Assembly (NCBI RefSeq): GCF_901000735.1 | Contig: NC_081544.1 | Coordinates: 11,099,608 to 11,163,607, forward strand | Direction of reading: 5' to 3' | DNA from: Corylus avellana | Taxonomy: Eukaryota > Streptophyta > Magnoliopsida > Fagales > Betulaceae | Length of the DNA stretch: 64,000 bases | Part shown: positions 45,395 to 58,059 of the stretch, one piece after another | Numbering within the stretch: position 1 is the stretch's first letter | How the letters are laid out: every line of letters begins with the position of its first letter | Made by a program: the position numbers and the translations under genes | The notes under the pieces: generated by a model | What the model saw: the letters and a program-made list of their open reading frames with translations, nothing else | What the model was told of the DNA's origin: nothing | Databases searched by the model: none

Positions 45395-46215
45395 GAAGTT
45401 CAAACTTTAAATGTAGATAATTGAATTAACCTCTGGTTTTATTGAGCTCTGAGTTCCTCCATGAAACTTCCAATTTCTATACTTCTTGGATTAATGTGTG
45501 TTTGTGAGATAATAAATTTTACTACTTTATTCTTAATTCTAATCTCTTATCTTCCTTTTACTTGTGATGGGGAGACCTATTAGAAAATTGCAATGTACTT
45601 TCTCTCCACAAAAAATAATAAAAAATACCTTTATAAATCTAGAAAATTTTTTTTTTGAAAAAATTAAAAAGATGGTGACCAGTGACCACACGCAGCGGCT
45701 GTGGGTCACAAGGCCCATGGCCACTGTGTGTGTGTTTTTTTTCTTCTAATTTATAAGAATATTTCTGTCCTTTTTAGAAATTTTAGGGGCATTTTGGCAA
45801 AATAAGAAGAGAACTCGACTATAAAAGAGAAACAGTCAAAATCAAACCCAGAAAGACATAGTTTTGCTTCACCCATGAAAGATGAAAGACGAACTTTTAA
45901 ATAAATAATAGCAAGCTTTGTTGTCTTGTTTGCTAGGCAAGATCCCCATCCTACCCTTTTACCATCAATCACAAATTTGAGGGCACTGAAAAGAAAAGGT
46001 TGAAGTCTGTCAAGAAGTCAATGGTTTGTGAATTGTGATGAACTTTCCAGAGAAACTGATATTCTCATGAGAAACATGAAATCAAATGGGGACCAAGAAG
46101 GGTTGGATTCAATCAATACCAAAAAAAAAAAAGTTGGATTAAAAAGACAACTGCAGCTGGGTTAATGGAAACTGCCTGAGATCAACAAGAATTCTTGGTG
46201 AAAAAAGGGTGCAAA
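45395..46215. other. Convergent intergenic region between LHCB6 and FabZ
   Basis: 3' flanks of two converging genes, 821 bases. AT-rich, with A-runs; AATAAA-like motifs (e.g. 'ataataaattt' near 45509) could serve LHCB6 polyadenylation. No further gene seen. Confidence 0.4.
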
Positions 46216-49200
46216 TCATCCACTGCCTGTAGCCATCAAAAACTCGCCCTCACATACAACTTCACCTCCAACATATGCCTTCCCTTCCATCTTTGCAATT
46301 CCAAAGCGTTTCTGCAGCTTGATAAGTGTCATTCTCATAACTAAGGTGTCACCGGCGATCACTGGTTTCCGGAATCGCACTTTGTCAATTCCGGCAAAGA
46401 AGAAATTCTCGCGAGAACCTCCAACTTCTGGTTGCAGCATAACCAAGCCACCAACCTGTGCCATTGCCTAAATCCAACAACCACTGTCATTAATCACTAA
46501 TCATTTGCTTCATCGACGGTAAAACCAAATAACGGAGACAGCTTTTACAAAGTATCGATTCTAATATAAAAGAGATCTATAAGATAATGGTAGAAACTGC
46601 ATTTTAGAGATCTATAAGATAATGGTAGAAACTGCATTTTTATTGCAAATGCTGATGTGACAGTTTTAACCAATTTTTTTTTTTTTTGCTAAATAATCAA
46701 AAGGATTGGTTGGGATTGCGACATTAATATTATGAGTTAAAAATGTGGTATGTAGCATTACTCTCATAAGATATTTGCTTCTACCCCGAGAGAGATGAAG
46801 GCAATGCTCATTGTTTGTCTATGAAGAGTATCAAGACATCATCGTTGTGTGCAATTCCATAATCCAATATGGATAAAATGCAAATAACAGAAAGTGTAAA
46901 TTCAATACTTCACAGATAAGTATAGTCAATGAAACAAGACAGACGCAAAGAGGAGAGACAAAGATGAAATGATTTATATTTATGACTACCTTAATCTGTG
47001 GCTACATTATACATTCCAACCCTAGACTATAGGGCAATTTGTAACATTCTATCCTGAACTTTAAGTTTGAGCAATCAACCCCTAAGCTATAATTAGTTGT
47101 TTATCAGATGATCACATAAAAATAAAAGAAAAATAAGCCTATAATCATGTGATAATATGATAAGCACATCAATTTTAAGGTTAAATACAACGGAAATTGA
47201 ATAAATTTTAACAGTATGGAAACATTATAACTGACCATATGATTCAAGGGATTTATTGCTCAAATTCAAAGTTTAGGCGGGCATGCAACCAACCTCAGTG
47301 TGTAAGATGGAAAAATGCAATTTACCTGTTAACTCTAATATTCAACTCTGATTTACCATGATAATTCATCTTAATTACCTGGACAATAAGCCCAAGCACG
47401 ACACTGTATTTTAAGAATGAAATTGAAGAAGAAAAAAAAAAAGATTTTCACATTGCCATAGAATCGGTAATTAAAAATTTATATTTTAGAATAGGAATGA
47501 AGATATTTTTCATTTTTGTTGCTTTATGGGCAACTTGACATCTAAAAATGACCTTATATCATAAGAAACCCTGATAAGTCCGTGAAGCCAAATTATAATC
47601 TTTTCTCTCTTTGCTGTATGTATTTATTTATTTGTTAATTGCTAGATATGAAGCAACGTTTTCCTTTGCGATTACATTTCCCCATTGAAACCGTGATTCT
47701 AAGATGATAACCTGCAGCAATTTTCCAAATACATTTTCCTTATAGAAAACAAATATTTGAGAAAAATAAATGAATAAAGAAAATGCCAAGACATCCAAGA
47801 AGATGTCATTTTTCTGTTGCTTCATATTTTCCACATAATTGTAGAGAGCAGTCTTTGAAGACAAACTGCCAGATCTCGTTTCATTCACCACCATTTTCAT
47901 TGGCTACTAATCTTGATTGGCTCCTGTTTCAATTAGATGTCAAAAATGCCTTTTTGCACAAAAACTTACATGAGGAAGTTTATATGAAGCAGTCATTTGG
48001 GTTTTTTCCGCAAAAGAGAATATTAGGGTCGTGTCTGTAAGTTAAAAAAAGCTTTGTATGGTCCCAAGCAATCACCGAAAGCCTGGTTTAGAAAATTCTC
48101 ACAGTTTGGAGTTTGGCCTTTAGCGGTGTCAGACATATCATTCAATATTTCACTTACACACTAGTACAAGCTATATCCTTCTTGTGGTATATCTAGATGA
48201 TATCGTAATTACTAGAGATAATTCAAGAGGCATTATTCGATTGAAACAGTTTTTGCAGTAGAGGTTTAATGCAAAGGATTTGTCAATACTCTAATTTTCC
48301 TAAGGATTGAAGTTGCTAAATCTCATATAGGTATCAATTTATCTCAAAGAAAGTATGTGCTTCATTTGTTAGAAGAGACGGATCTTCGGGGTGCTCGTCC
48401 TACTGGGATTCCAATTGATCCTAATCAAAAATTACTAAAAAATAAAGACAATTATTTGAAGACCCTGGCAAGTATCATCATCTAGTTGGAAGGTTGAATC
48501 ATCTTATTATTACCAGGTCAGATATCTCATATACAGTTATTGCTGTAAGTCAATTCTTGGAGGTTCATAGGGTTCCACATTGGAAAGTTGTTATTCATAC
48601 TCGGTATTTGAAGAAAGTTCCTGGTCTTGGGATATTGTATAGACTATATGAACATCTCAAGATAGAAGATTTTACTGATGAAAATTGGGCAAGGTCTCCC
48701 TTAGATACATAATTTCTACTGGATTGTACATTCTTAGGTGGTAATTTGGTCACATGGAAAAGTAAGAAACTGACAATAGTGGCGTTGTTCAGTGTCGAAG
48801 CAGAATATAGGGAAATTACTCTTCGCCAATGAGTTGACATGATTACAACATTTTCTCCAGGGAATTGGATTGTCAGCTCCTACTCCTATCCCATTGTTTT
48901 GTAATAACCAGGTCGCTCTAAATTTTGCGTCTAACCCAGTTTTTCATGAAAGGACCAAGCATATTGAGGTTAATTGTCATTTTATTCAAGATAAGATATT
49001 TGTGAAGTCTAGAGACCAGTTAACTAACAAGTTTATAAAATCCTTATGTTGAAAGTGGTTGAAGTTCATTTATTCCAAGCTAGGCTTATATGATATATAT
49101 GTTCCAGCTTAAGAGAGAGTGTTAGAAGTGTTTGTTAGGATTAAAAGAATATGTTTGCGATAGGATTTGTTAAGGGGTATTTTTAACATTGTATTAAAAT

Positions 49201-52200
49201 TTACAATATATATAGATTATGAGATGAGAGAGGCATGGTATGAACGCAGCCTCCTCTGTCACTATTTTCTTCCCATGCAAACCCTACAACAGTTCTTAAA
49301 AGTTTGATTCTCATCTAAATGGTTTCATGTTGGCTTACATATACTTCCATACCTCAATGTTAACAAGAAGTTCTGATCATGCCTTGAAACCTCTAGTTTA
49401 TGCAATCAAATTAGTAGATTTTTCCTATTGGTAATAAAGTCAATTAAAAAACAGCCATTAATAAAGTTGACTATTATTATCAATGTGACTTAGAAGAAGG
49501 GATCTTTTAAATGACAACAGGTGTCCATGGCAATGGATTTCACCTAGATTGAATTAAATTGGAGGAAATTTTTCTTTTTCCATCAAAGTTTTCAATAAAC
49601 AAGGTGATTTATGAAAATTGAGCGTTACTCGCTAAAGCTTGGTTACAACATCTCTATGGCACCACTTTTTATTCTGCAATGAAATAGCAGTTCATCTCTA
49701 TGAACTCTCTCAGGTCAATAAACTTGAGCAATATCCCAAAAACGTGGTCACACGGTAAGCTTATAGAGGCCTACAGAGAAAGCCAACTCCAGCAAAAGGA
49801 AACAAGACCAAAAGGCATTCATATTCACCATAAAATGACGTTTTGCTCCTTATACTCAATATTCCAGTCAAATACTATTGGTGAACCAAAAATCTATGGT
49901 AGACACCTCAAGTTACGGGTGTCCATTCCTCCCAACACAGTTCCTGGATAGGAAAGTACTTGAGATATCTAAAGATATTGCTAGAAATTAAACAGTATGT
50001 TTGGGATACTAATGGAAAGGTGTGTTCTCTCTAACCTAGTTTGGTTGTAAGATGGAAAGAAAGGAAAGTGTTTAACTTAATATTACTGATACGTCCTTTT
50101 CTGTTCTTTCTTGATGGGCAAATAAGTAACTCCACCAATTTCCATTGAAAAGCTTTCTATTCCCTCCCATTCCTCCCATGTTTGGACAGAACAAAGAAGC
50201 CGGTCCAGAGGGAATGGGGCATTTCCTTGGAAGTCCTTTTCTCACTCATTTTAATCATGCAAACAAAGTGGAAAGAAATGGATCCATTCATTTCCTCTCA
50301 TTCTCTCCTCTCCTAAACAGGCTCTAAGTGCATAGTCCAAGTATAGCACATCAAATAATTAACATCACTCCCTAAACACGTAACAACGCAACAGGTAAAA
50401 TAAAATTGATCAACCAGCATACTAATGACAGATAATTAACTGTCATGCTAAAAGCATCAATATATTGATTCCAAGAGGCATCTTCTTAGATCACGCAACT
50501 TATGAGCACATTCAATAATTACTCAAAGTTTAAAACTGTCTCATTCCTTCAGTATAGGTTCAATATATATTGGCTTTGGAAAATAAGCATTCCCTTATGA
50601 GGCACTGCCACTCCAGTTCTAAGTGAATACTACAATGAGGGAGATCTTTAATCCATTATTTCTATCCCAGATTTCCTCAAACCTTTATTATTTTGGCATT
50701 GAACAAGCATTGACATCTTCATCAGATCACTAAGTACCACCTTGCCATGACAATTTCATCAGCATTCACTGAGCACCACTTTGCTACTCTACACCACGCT
50801 GAAAACAACACAGAATCCAGTTGAATATGCAAATGAACTGAATGCTGTAGAGGGCTGGCAGTTCAACTGGCAAACCTTATCCAATTACGAGTCTCAAATC
50901 CCAAAGGATCCTTCTTGAACTTTTAATTATCGAATGCATTCTCAACATCAAGCTCTTGAACTGACCAAAATAGGTTTGATTCCAAAGAAAAATTTTCTAA
51001 TCAATTACATCTTAGTTGGTGCAACATTAACAACCATCATTGGCACTTCGCACAATGATCAGCCTTTTCTGAATCATGAGAGCTGAAACTATATTTATCC
51101 ATCACCACGCCGCACATTCATCACTTGATGGAATCATCAGCCTCAAATGATTTAACACTAGGGAACTGGAAAAATGTGCTTTACTTGAGCTAAGGATTGA
51201 AGAAAATTGATGTAATCTAGTTGGCACGTGGAACGAGACATCAGTCAAAATACAGTAATCCACTTGAAAGGTGTAGAGTCCAATTGTGAATAAGTGATCT
51301 AATTTATTCCTCTACCTTCTGATCCTAGATAATTTTGAAAGTACAAAGCTCATATAAATATAAAGATACGTGCTTTGAAACGTAAGCTTTAATCCCTTAT
51401 GAAAGGTTATCAATGGCCCGTGAAATATTTCATAATTCTGACCAAAAGGAATTTTGTTCTTATTGCGAAGTCCAGTTTAAACTATTGATTACAATGAACT
51501 GGAATATACTTCTTGACGACTAAGGGTCTTGATAACCAAAATCCATAGCTTTGGAAGCTTAAGATAGGATGATCAAACACAAAGTTCAGGCAAGGATCAT
51601 CAGGAACAAATGAAGCTCCTCAACTGTCTTACAACCTCATTCTGAACAAAGAACACATCATAACGGTAGAAGTTTCAGTTCCAAATGCATAATCATACCT
51701 TTGACAACGGTGCAATTCTTGATGAGTATTGTCCCATATTTAAATACCTCCACACAATTCATAAACTACTCCTCGAACATCAATCAATGGAAAAAACAAT
51801 AGTGGAAAAAAAGCAATTACCTCCACCATGAGAACACCAGGCATTATTGGCCTTTCAGGAAAATGGCCAGGAAAGAAGTTGTCATTTATTGTTACATTCT
51901 TGATGGCAACAGCTGAAACTCCAGGATTGTATTCAATCACTCTATCCACTAAAAGAAAGGGAAACCTAAACCACAACCAAAAGAAGGAAAAATATTTATA
52001 CTTACAAACTTTTCATAGGCTCCCCTCAGGATATCATAAGAGAAACAACATTTAATCAAAGCTAAGATTCTTCATTGTTTGGGAATTCAAAAAAAGAAAA
52101 GAAAAGAAAAGAAAGAACACCTCCAATCAAATAGACCCAACACAATTCTTTTACTATATTTGGCTTAGGCTCTATTTGTTTCGATGTAAACCATTTTTGC

Positions 52201-52847
52201 CAAAAAAATTTAGTATTTTTGGGTGTTTGGTTACGCTAGAAAAAATAGATTAATCGAAAACATTTTGTCAACAGTAAAACCCCCACTTGTTTTTTGTAAA
52301 ATGGTTTACATTTAAAATTAAAACCAAACCCCACTAGGGCCTTCCCGCCAAAGCCACCCTTTTCCAGCCTAACCCTCACCCACTAACCCGTCATAGATGC
52401 ATGCACCCCCTCTTGGTCATAACTCACTTATTCTCTTTCAATCCAATCTAATACAAGTTTGATTAAGTAACTAAGTTTGAGCTTGAGTCATTAATCTCTA
52501 AGAGACTTGATCACGTGACTAACGAGTGCGTTGTATCGAGCAATTTACCTCTTTATATTTGAGATTCTTTTGAAACAAAAGAAACATAAAACAAGATTGA
52601 AAAGTTCTTCTTTCTCTTTTTTTACTATCTCAGCAACCAAACAAAATTTGTGCAGCATTGCAACAAGGGTTTTTCTCACTCTGTTCTATTGAAGTCCACA
52701 AAACAGATCATTTGCACGAATCTTACAGAAAAATTCACTCACCGGTGAGGCAGAATTTCACGAATCTGGTTGATATCCATCACCGTAGGAAATGCTGGAA
52801 ATCCTGCAATAAAAAAAAAAATGAACCCATCAAGTTCACCAATCCAC

Positions 52848-52883
<36 letters not shown>

Positions 52884-53150
52884 GCGATTTTGCGAAGCAA
52901 AGTTCATACTTGATTCGATAGGGGTGTCTTCCTTTGGTTCTTTTGCAGCGTCCAGAGAACAATGGGTAGTGAAAAGGCTTGGATTCTTCTTCTTCTTCAA
53001 TTGGGTCGCTCTAGGATGAGATCTGAAACCACCAAGAGAGATTTGTGATCGTTGCGGAGGCAAAATGCTGCAGGGTCGATGAGAGAGCGACGAGTGGGAA
53101 CTTGGAGAAGCAGATAAGAGAAGAGAATTGGAGAAAGCTGACGCAGCCAT
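46216..53150 (-). CDS. Plastid 3-hydroxyacyl-ACP dehydratase, FabZ type (4 exons)
   Basis: Removes water from 3-hydroxyacyl-ACP in the plastid fatty-acid elongation cycle. Exons in coding order: 52910-53150, 52743-52803, 51821-51965, 46216-46467; all GT-AG and in frame, 699 nt, 232 residues. Residues 1 to about 70 are Ser-rich like a transit peptide. The hot-dog fold follows: [20 protein letters not shown], then [16 protein letters not shown] with catalytic His135, and Glu149 at the start of EAMAQVGG, 14 residues later as in bacterial FabZ. The last exon has [15 protein letters not shown] and ends LMATGSG. Intron 1 (106 bases) carries a CT/GA microsatellite. Intron 3 (5.35 kb) holds a broken copia element. 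It converges with LHCB6. The gene looks intact. Confidence 0.95.
46571..46640. repeat. 35-bp perfect tandem duplication in FabZ intron 3
   Basis: 'agagatctataagataatgg...tgcatttt' occurs twice back to back (46571-46605, 46606-46640) without mismatch, about 100 bases from the last exon. Confidence 0.92.
47790..49291 (+). mobile_element. 5'-truncated Ty1/copia remnant in FabZ intron 3
   Basis: Broken plus-strand frames show RT ([32 protein letters not shown] near 48180), a connection region ([18 protein letters not shown]) and RNase H ([27 protein letters not shown] at 48945-49000). A purine tract 'aagagagag' leads to a 3' LTR at 49120-49291 (TGTTAGAAG...CTACAACA, 172 bp, 'tatatatag' inside). 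There is no 5' LTR, gag, protease or integrase, and many frameshifts. It is antisense to the host gene. The left edge is approximate. Confidence 0.85.
49292..51820. other. Remainder of FabZ intron 3
   Basis: AT-rich intronic sequence with no recognised gene; short frames (49700-49951, 50145-50327) have no family signal. It may contain further old repeats I could not assign. Confidence 0.35.
52168..52330. mobile_element. Small fold-back element in FabZ intron 2
   Basis: 'ggctctatttgtttcgatgtaaaccatttt' at the left and 'aaaatggtttacatttaaaa...aaccaaacc' at the right form imperfect inverted ends. The left end matches the ends of the element at 55780-56485 ('ggctccgcttgtttcagcat'). Confidence 0.6.
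52850..52881. repeat. (GA)n microsatellite in FabZ intron 1
   Basis: About 15 GA dinucleotides, about 30 bases inside the 5' end of the 106-base intron; on the coding strand it reads as a CT tract. Confidence 0.92.
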
Positions 53151-53436
53151 TGTTAACGAGGCCTAGTTCTGAATATGGGTAATCTATGAGTCTGAGAGAC
53201 ACAGACAACTTGGCATTTATGGGTGAAACTGCGCCGGGGCGAGAGTTACGAGGTAGGAGACGAGAGTGTGCCTTTGTTTGGCCGTTGCAGAGATGGTGGG
53301 AGAAATAACGGAGATTCCAATGTTTGAAGTTTGTTGGTTGGGCAGTTGGGCTGAATAACAGGTGGTCTGCCTAAACAATTGGGTCGGGTTGGGTCATATT
53401 AGGAAAATTGTCATTTTTATTGAATCAATGCATAGT

Positions 53437-53896
53437 AAGAACATTTCTTCCCAATGGACGAGCTAAATGTTACTTTTATTTAAAATGACTCTTTTAAATG
53501 TTTAAAAAAATCTCCTACATTGGATTAGCTAAAAGAAAATGCAAAATAGATATTTGATTGAAAGAGCTAAAAAAAAAAGCTAAATGTAGCAGCAGTTTTC
53601 AAGGGAACTATTTTATTTTTCATTGTTTCTCTCACCTATTTTCTCTTTTTTCCAAATTCTTTCATACTTTTTCTCTGCATGTTCTTTTTTTCCCAAAACT
53701 TTTTTCATTTTTCCTCTCACATGTTCTCTTTTTCTCAAAACTTTTATGGCTTTTAATAATATTTTAATAAAATAGATACAAATATAGCTAATCGGATATA
53801 GAGACATTTAAAAATGACTTAGCTAAATTAGATAAAAGTGAGTTTTGAGAAGTCATTTTACATAAAAATATGGCTTCTCCATTGGGAATGCTCTAA
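53437..53896. mobile_element. MITE with 'cattcccaatgg' inverted ends
   Basis: Ends are 'acatttcttcccaatgga' and the inverse of 'tccattgggaatgctcta'. The interior is A/T-rich with 'agctaaat' motifs on the left mirrored at the right ('gacttagctaaatta'). No coding capacity; open frames on both strands inside are T-rich artefacts. Confidence 0.65.
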
Positions 53897-53909
53897 GAAT
53901 GTAAAAAAA

Positions 53910-54661
53910 TAAATAGGTAAAATTGGTTCATGTAGTTGACCTAATTTATAAATTACTATTTGTAGTTTATAAAATAATTTATAGGTCTCTAGGGTAGGCC
54001 AAAATAACATTTTACTCCCTAAACTTATTTTTCGTTAAATGGCTTAACAGAAACCGTTGAGTAATGCTATAAATCTTCCTAGAGTCATCCCAAATGTGAT
54101 GTGATTTTTAAAATTACCGTTGAATTTGTGATGTGATTTATTGACTTTTGATCTATTGGTGATTTTAAAAGCTACATCGCATTTTGGATGACTTTATGAG
54201 GACTTTAGGAAAACTTATAGCATTACTCGAAACTGTTTCATTGCTACCTCACACCCAATTAAAATAAGACATGTGTTCTTTTTTATTTCTGCTTTTAAAA
54301 AATGACAAGTAAGCTTTTCTACGTCATTTTGAGGCTCCAGAACACACTTCATAACAAATTAAATAAACATAATCCCTCAGTATCCATCTTCTCCACCGAT
54401 TCACTATCCATCTCTAGGCGAGCTGTTTGGTTTCATAGCACAACTAATATCGCCGCTAAAGAATCGCCGGAAATGTCACGACGGTAAGCCACCTTGCTTT
54501 TGAGCTTTTTTACTTCCGGTTTTAAGATTTGAGGCATCTTTAATTTGTGAGTTACTCTGAGATTTTTGAGCATCTGCGTTTTTTGAGTAGTGCGTTTTTA
54601 GGCATTAAAGAATCTTCAAAAATTGTTTCTAGGCATCGAAAACAATCTATCCCTCTCTCTC

Positions 54662-54692
<31 letters not shown>

Positions 54693-55417
54693 TATTTTTT
54701 ATTTTGGTTCTATGGCAAGCACAATTGTGTTGTTTACTGTTAAGCACAATGATGAAAATCAGATATCATTTTGGAGTAATATCTTTATTTGAAACTTCAA
54801 ATGTTTGAACCCAATTTGTGGTGAAAAGGTTACAGTTTGCAAGCCGCTACTCTCCAAATCATTCATGATTCTAGGGAAAAAGGATAGATTTTGGGCATCT
54901 TCGATCTTAGAGTAACCCACAGATCGAAGATGCCCAAAATCTTAAAACCAGAAGTTAAAAAGCTCGAAAGTAAGGCGGCTTACTATTGTGATGTTTTTGG
55001 TAGTTCTCTAGCGGCAATTTCAGTCGTGCTACGAAACCCAACAACTTGCTTGTAGATGGACAGTAAATCGGTGAAGAAGATGAAGACGCACGGTGGGGAT
55101 ATAGGGCTTAGGTTTGTTTATCATAGAATTGATGTGGAGAGTGTGTGCTGGCGCCTCAAGATGACACGGAAAAAGTTACTTGTCATTTTTTAAAGTCAGA
55201 AATAAAAAAAAAAAAAAAAAATACGTGTCGCATTTTTATTGGGTGTGACGTGGCAATGAGACGGTTTCTATTAAGTCATTTAATGGAAAATGATTTTAAG
55301 GAGTAAAATGTTATTTTGGCCTACCCTGAGGACCTATAAATTATTTTTTAAACTACATGGAGTGATTTGTAAATTAAGCTAACTACAGGAACTAATTTTA
55401 CATTTATCCCTAAATAA
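53910..55417. mobile_element. Long fold-back element, about 1.5 kb, carrying a nested MITE
   Basis: Inverted arms: the left begins 'aaataggtaaaattggttca', runs through 'taggccaaaataacatttta' and 'aggcgagctgtttggtttca', to 'tttacttccggttttaagat' (about 54525). The right is its inverse from about 54895 to 55417. The arms exceed 500 bp after removing the nested MITE at 54059-54228. The arms include stretches of ordinary base composition ('tctccaccgattcactatcc', 'cgccgctaaagaatcgccgg') that look like captured genic DNA. No complete protein is encoded. Confidence 0.82.
54059..54228. mobile_element. Mutator-type MITE nested in the fold-back arm
   Basis: 170 bp with inverted ends starting GAGTAATGCTATAA, flanked by a 9-bp target duplication with one mismatch: GAAACCGTT (54050-54058) and GAAACTGTT (54229-54237). 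The opposite arm of the host element lacks the insertion, which confirms the boundaries. A 9-bp duplication is characteristic of Mutator-like elements. Confidence 0.85.
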
Positions 55418-55779
55418 AATTGAGAATAATTTTTAGAGGTTTTGGCATAAATCAAGCATTTTGTGTCATTCAATCAAAAATTGACACAATAATCTGAAAT
55501 AATAATAATAATAATAATAAAATAAAATAAAATGTTAGCAAAACACCAAATCACTACCAAATATCTTTCTCTTTTATCATTGTTCATCTCAAACCTGACA
55601 ACATATTCAAAATCCATCAAACTATATATGAAATAGATTCAAAAATCATTGTTTATCTCTCCTTTTTTCTCATTCAATTAGAAAAAAGTAGTTCCTGAAC
55701 CTGTGAAAGAGAAAAATGCTACACTTTTGTTTGTGGTTTTTTTGTTTTAAAAAATTGAAGTCCGAATAATCTCAACTGA

Positions 55780-56485
55780 GGCTCCGCTTGTTTCAGCATA
55801 AAATGATTTTCTGGAAAATGTTTTTCATATTTTTCAGTATTTGGTGCGACGGAAAATATTTTTCGTTTGACTAAAAATTATTCTTTAATTTTCATAAAAC
55901 AGTTTTCATTTTTGAAAACCGTAAACCATTTTTTGAATTTGAGCATCTCATTCTCAAATCGACAGACCTAGTTAGAACATTGTCGGGATCTCGCCAAGAA
56001 CCGGCCAGGACACTGTCGTGACCCCATCGGGACTTGGTCAAGACCTGCCGAGACTCGCCTATACCTAACCAGGACACTGCCTAAGACTCAATTAGGACAT
56101 TGTCGAGACTTGCCGGGACCCAATTAGGACACTACTGAGACCCCGCTGGGACCCAATTAGGACACTACCGGGACCCCGCCGAGACCCAATTTGGACACTG
56201 CCGAGACACCACTAGGACCCAGTTAGGATCAGGACCTGCCGAGACTCGACCGAAACACTACTAGGACCCTGCTAGGACATCGTCAAGACTCGATCGGGAC
56301 CTCGCTTGGACCCTGTCAGGACTCGCAGGACTCGGCTAAGTCAACGTCAGGACCTAATCGGGACATTTTCATAATATATATACAAAAATGAGAAAATATT
56401 TTCTAGGAAATTATTTTTCAAGAAAATGTTTTCTGTTAAAAATATTTTCCAATGAAAAACATTTTACGTCGAAACAAATGGAACC
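55780..56485. mobile_element. Fold-back element with a minisatellite core
   Basis: The ends are inverted: left 'ggctccgcttgtttcagcat...ttttctggaaaatgtttttc', right the inverse of 'gaaaaacattttacgtcgaa...atggaacc'. Between the A/T-rich arms lies a GC-rich array (about 55960-56365) of imperfect repeats. The smaller element at 52168-52330 has the same ends without the array. Confidence 0.75.
55960..56365. repeat. Imperfect minisatellite, 'gggacccaattaggacactg' type
   Basis: About 15-20 variable units built from 'ggacactgccgggacc', 'cgagacc(c)aatta' and 'gactcg', period roughly 20-30 bases with much drift. GC content is far above the flanks. Confidence 0.8.
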
Positions 56486-56559
56486 TAAAATTCAGTGTTG
56501 TTTTCTCAAAGTTATGGTGAGAGACTGAGAGATATTTGGTAGTACTCTAGTATTTTGCT

Positions 56560-57280
56560 ACCATTTGATTTTTTTTTTTTTTTTTGTTCCAATCCGATGT
56601 GTCAACCTCTTATTAGAGGGCACAAAAGACTTAGTTTGTGCCAAGGCCTTATAGAAATTATTGTCAATAAAATTACTTGCCAACAAGCTCAGACTTGGCT
56701 CGGATTAGTTCGACTCGGGATCAGTTCATTTATCAAATGAACAAAGTTTGAATAGAACTTTACGCTCATTTAATAAACGAACCATACTCGTATAAACTTG
56801 GTTCGTTTGTATAAGCTCGTATAACTTCATTTTAAATATTTTTTTAATAATATTTTTTAACTTTGTAATGAGAACATGTTAAGTATTTTAAAATATAAAA
56901 CATAATTTTCTTTGTAATATAGTAGATATAACTTGAATTATTATAATTGAAAGTCTTGATATAGATATATGTATATTTGTGTGTATATGACTGGGTTTAT
57001 CATTTATGTGTATGTATATGCGTGTGGGTAATGAATGTATATACATACTATAAGAAAACATATAATATCGAGATTAGATTCTCGAGCTTGGCTTGTGTTC
57101 GAAAAAACTTAAATGAACTGAACTTGAACATTTAATACTCAACTCGGCTTGACTCGATTATAGTCCTAAATGCATGGTAGGGTTGGATTGTATCATGGTT
57201 TGACTGTTTTGAGGAAGCATTTGTGGATTCTCGGATTATGAATCCCATTAAGGCTCTTCCTTATTGGTAGTCAACGCATG
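56560..57280. other. Repeat-like intergenic region
   Basis: The region has a T-run (56570-56585), then motifs such as 'gctcggattagttcgactcgg', 'aaacgaaccatactcgtata' and, inverted, 'ctcaactcggcttgactcg' near 57140. These suggest a decayed transposon about 500 bp long with inverted ends; family not assigned. Confidence 0.35.
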
Positions 57281-57287
57281 TTAAGAG

Positions 57288-57461
57288 AAATGCTATATAC
57301 TACGCTTTTATATCACTTTTATCTTACCTTACTGATGTGGCACTACTAAACAAATTTTATATTAGCTCTTATTATAAAAAAAATAATTAAAAAAAGATCA
57401 AAATACTGATTGACAGTGTTGCACTAGTAAAGTATGATAAAAGTGCAATGTATATCATTGG
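57288..57461. mobile_element. Small MITE
   Basis: Left 'aaatgctatatactacgctt...cttttatcttaccttac' and right the inverse of 'agtatgataaaagtgcaatg...tatcattg' form imperfect inverted ends around an A-rich centre. No coding capacity. Confidence 0.6.
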
Positions 57462-58059
57462 TTAGACTAAGTTAAGACTTATTTTAAAAGAAAATAATAT
57501 AAAATGCATGAGATACCAAACTTTATAAAAAAAATTATTTATATCCTTTCCCATGTTTATTCTGAAAAATATGATTTACATGATAATAATGTGTGAGTCG
57601 TTATAGATTAAACAAGGATTATGGGGTGAGTCCATATCATGTTATTGCGTGTTGCACCTAATCTGTCTAAGCATGTGGAGGATATTTTGAGGTGCCCTAC
57701 TTTAGTAGATATTTGGAAGATTAATGCAGCAATTCTAATACTTATTTTTCAAAAAAAATTATGTTATAATAATTATTTCCTATTGTTTCTAGGGCATCTT
57801 TCTATCTGCTTACAATACTTGTTCTTGACAGGTCTCATTAAAGGTATACGTGGGTGTATTTACTATGGTGAGAACTACTGGAAAAACCTTATCCTCTACT
57901 TGCCATGAGCGACAAGATCTAATTGAAGATGTTTGTTAAGTTTAGTTTGACCTTATTTAATGATCACAATATTTGGTTGTAAATTCTCATTATTCCCCAA
58001 GTATTAGGGTGAAGATTGAATGTTTGTAAGAGTTCTTTGCCTTTTCCATTGGATGGAGC

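Noticed and set aside
44857..45403. Minus-strand frames over LHCB6 exon 2
   Set aside because: Shadows of the GC-rich LHCB6 coding strand.
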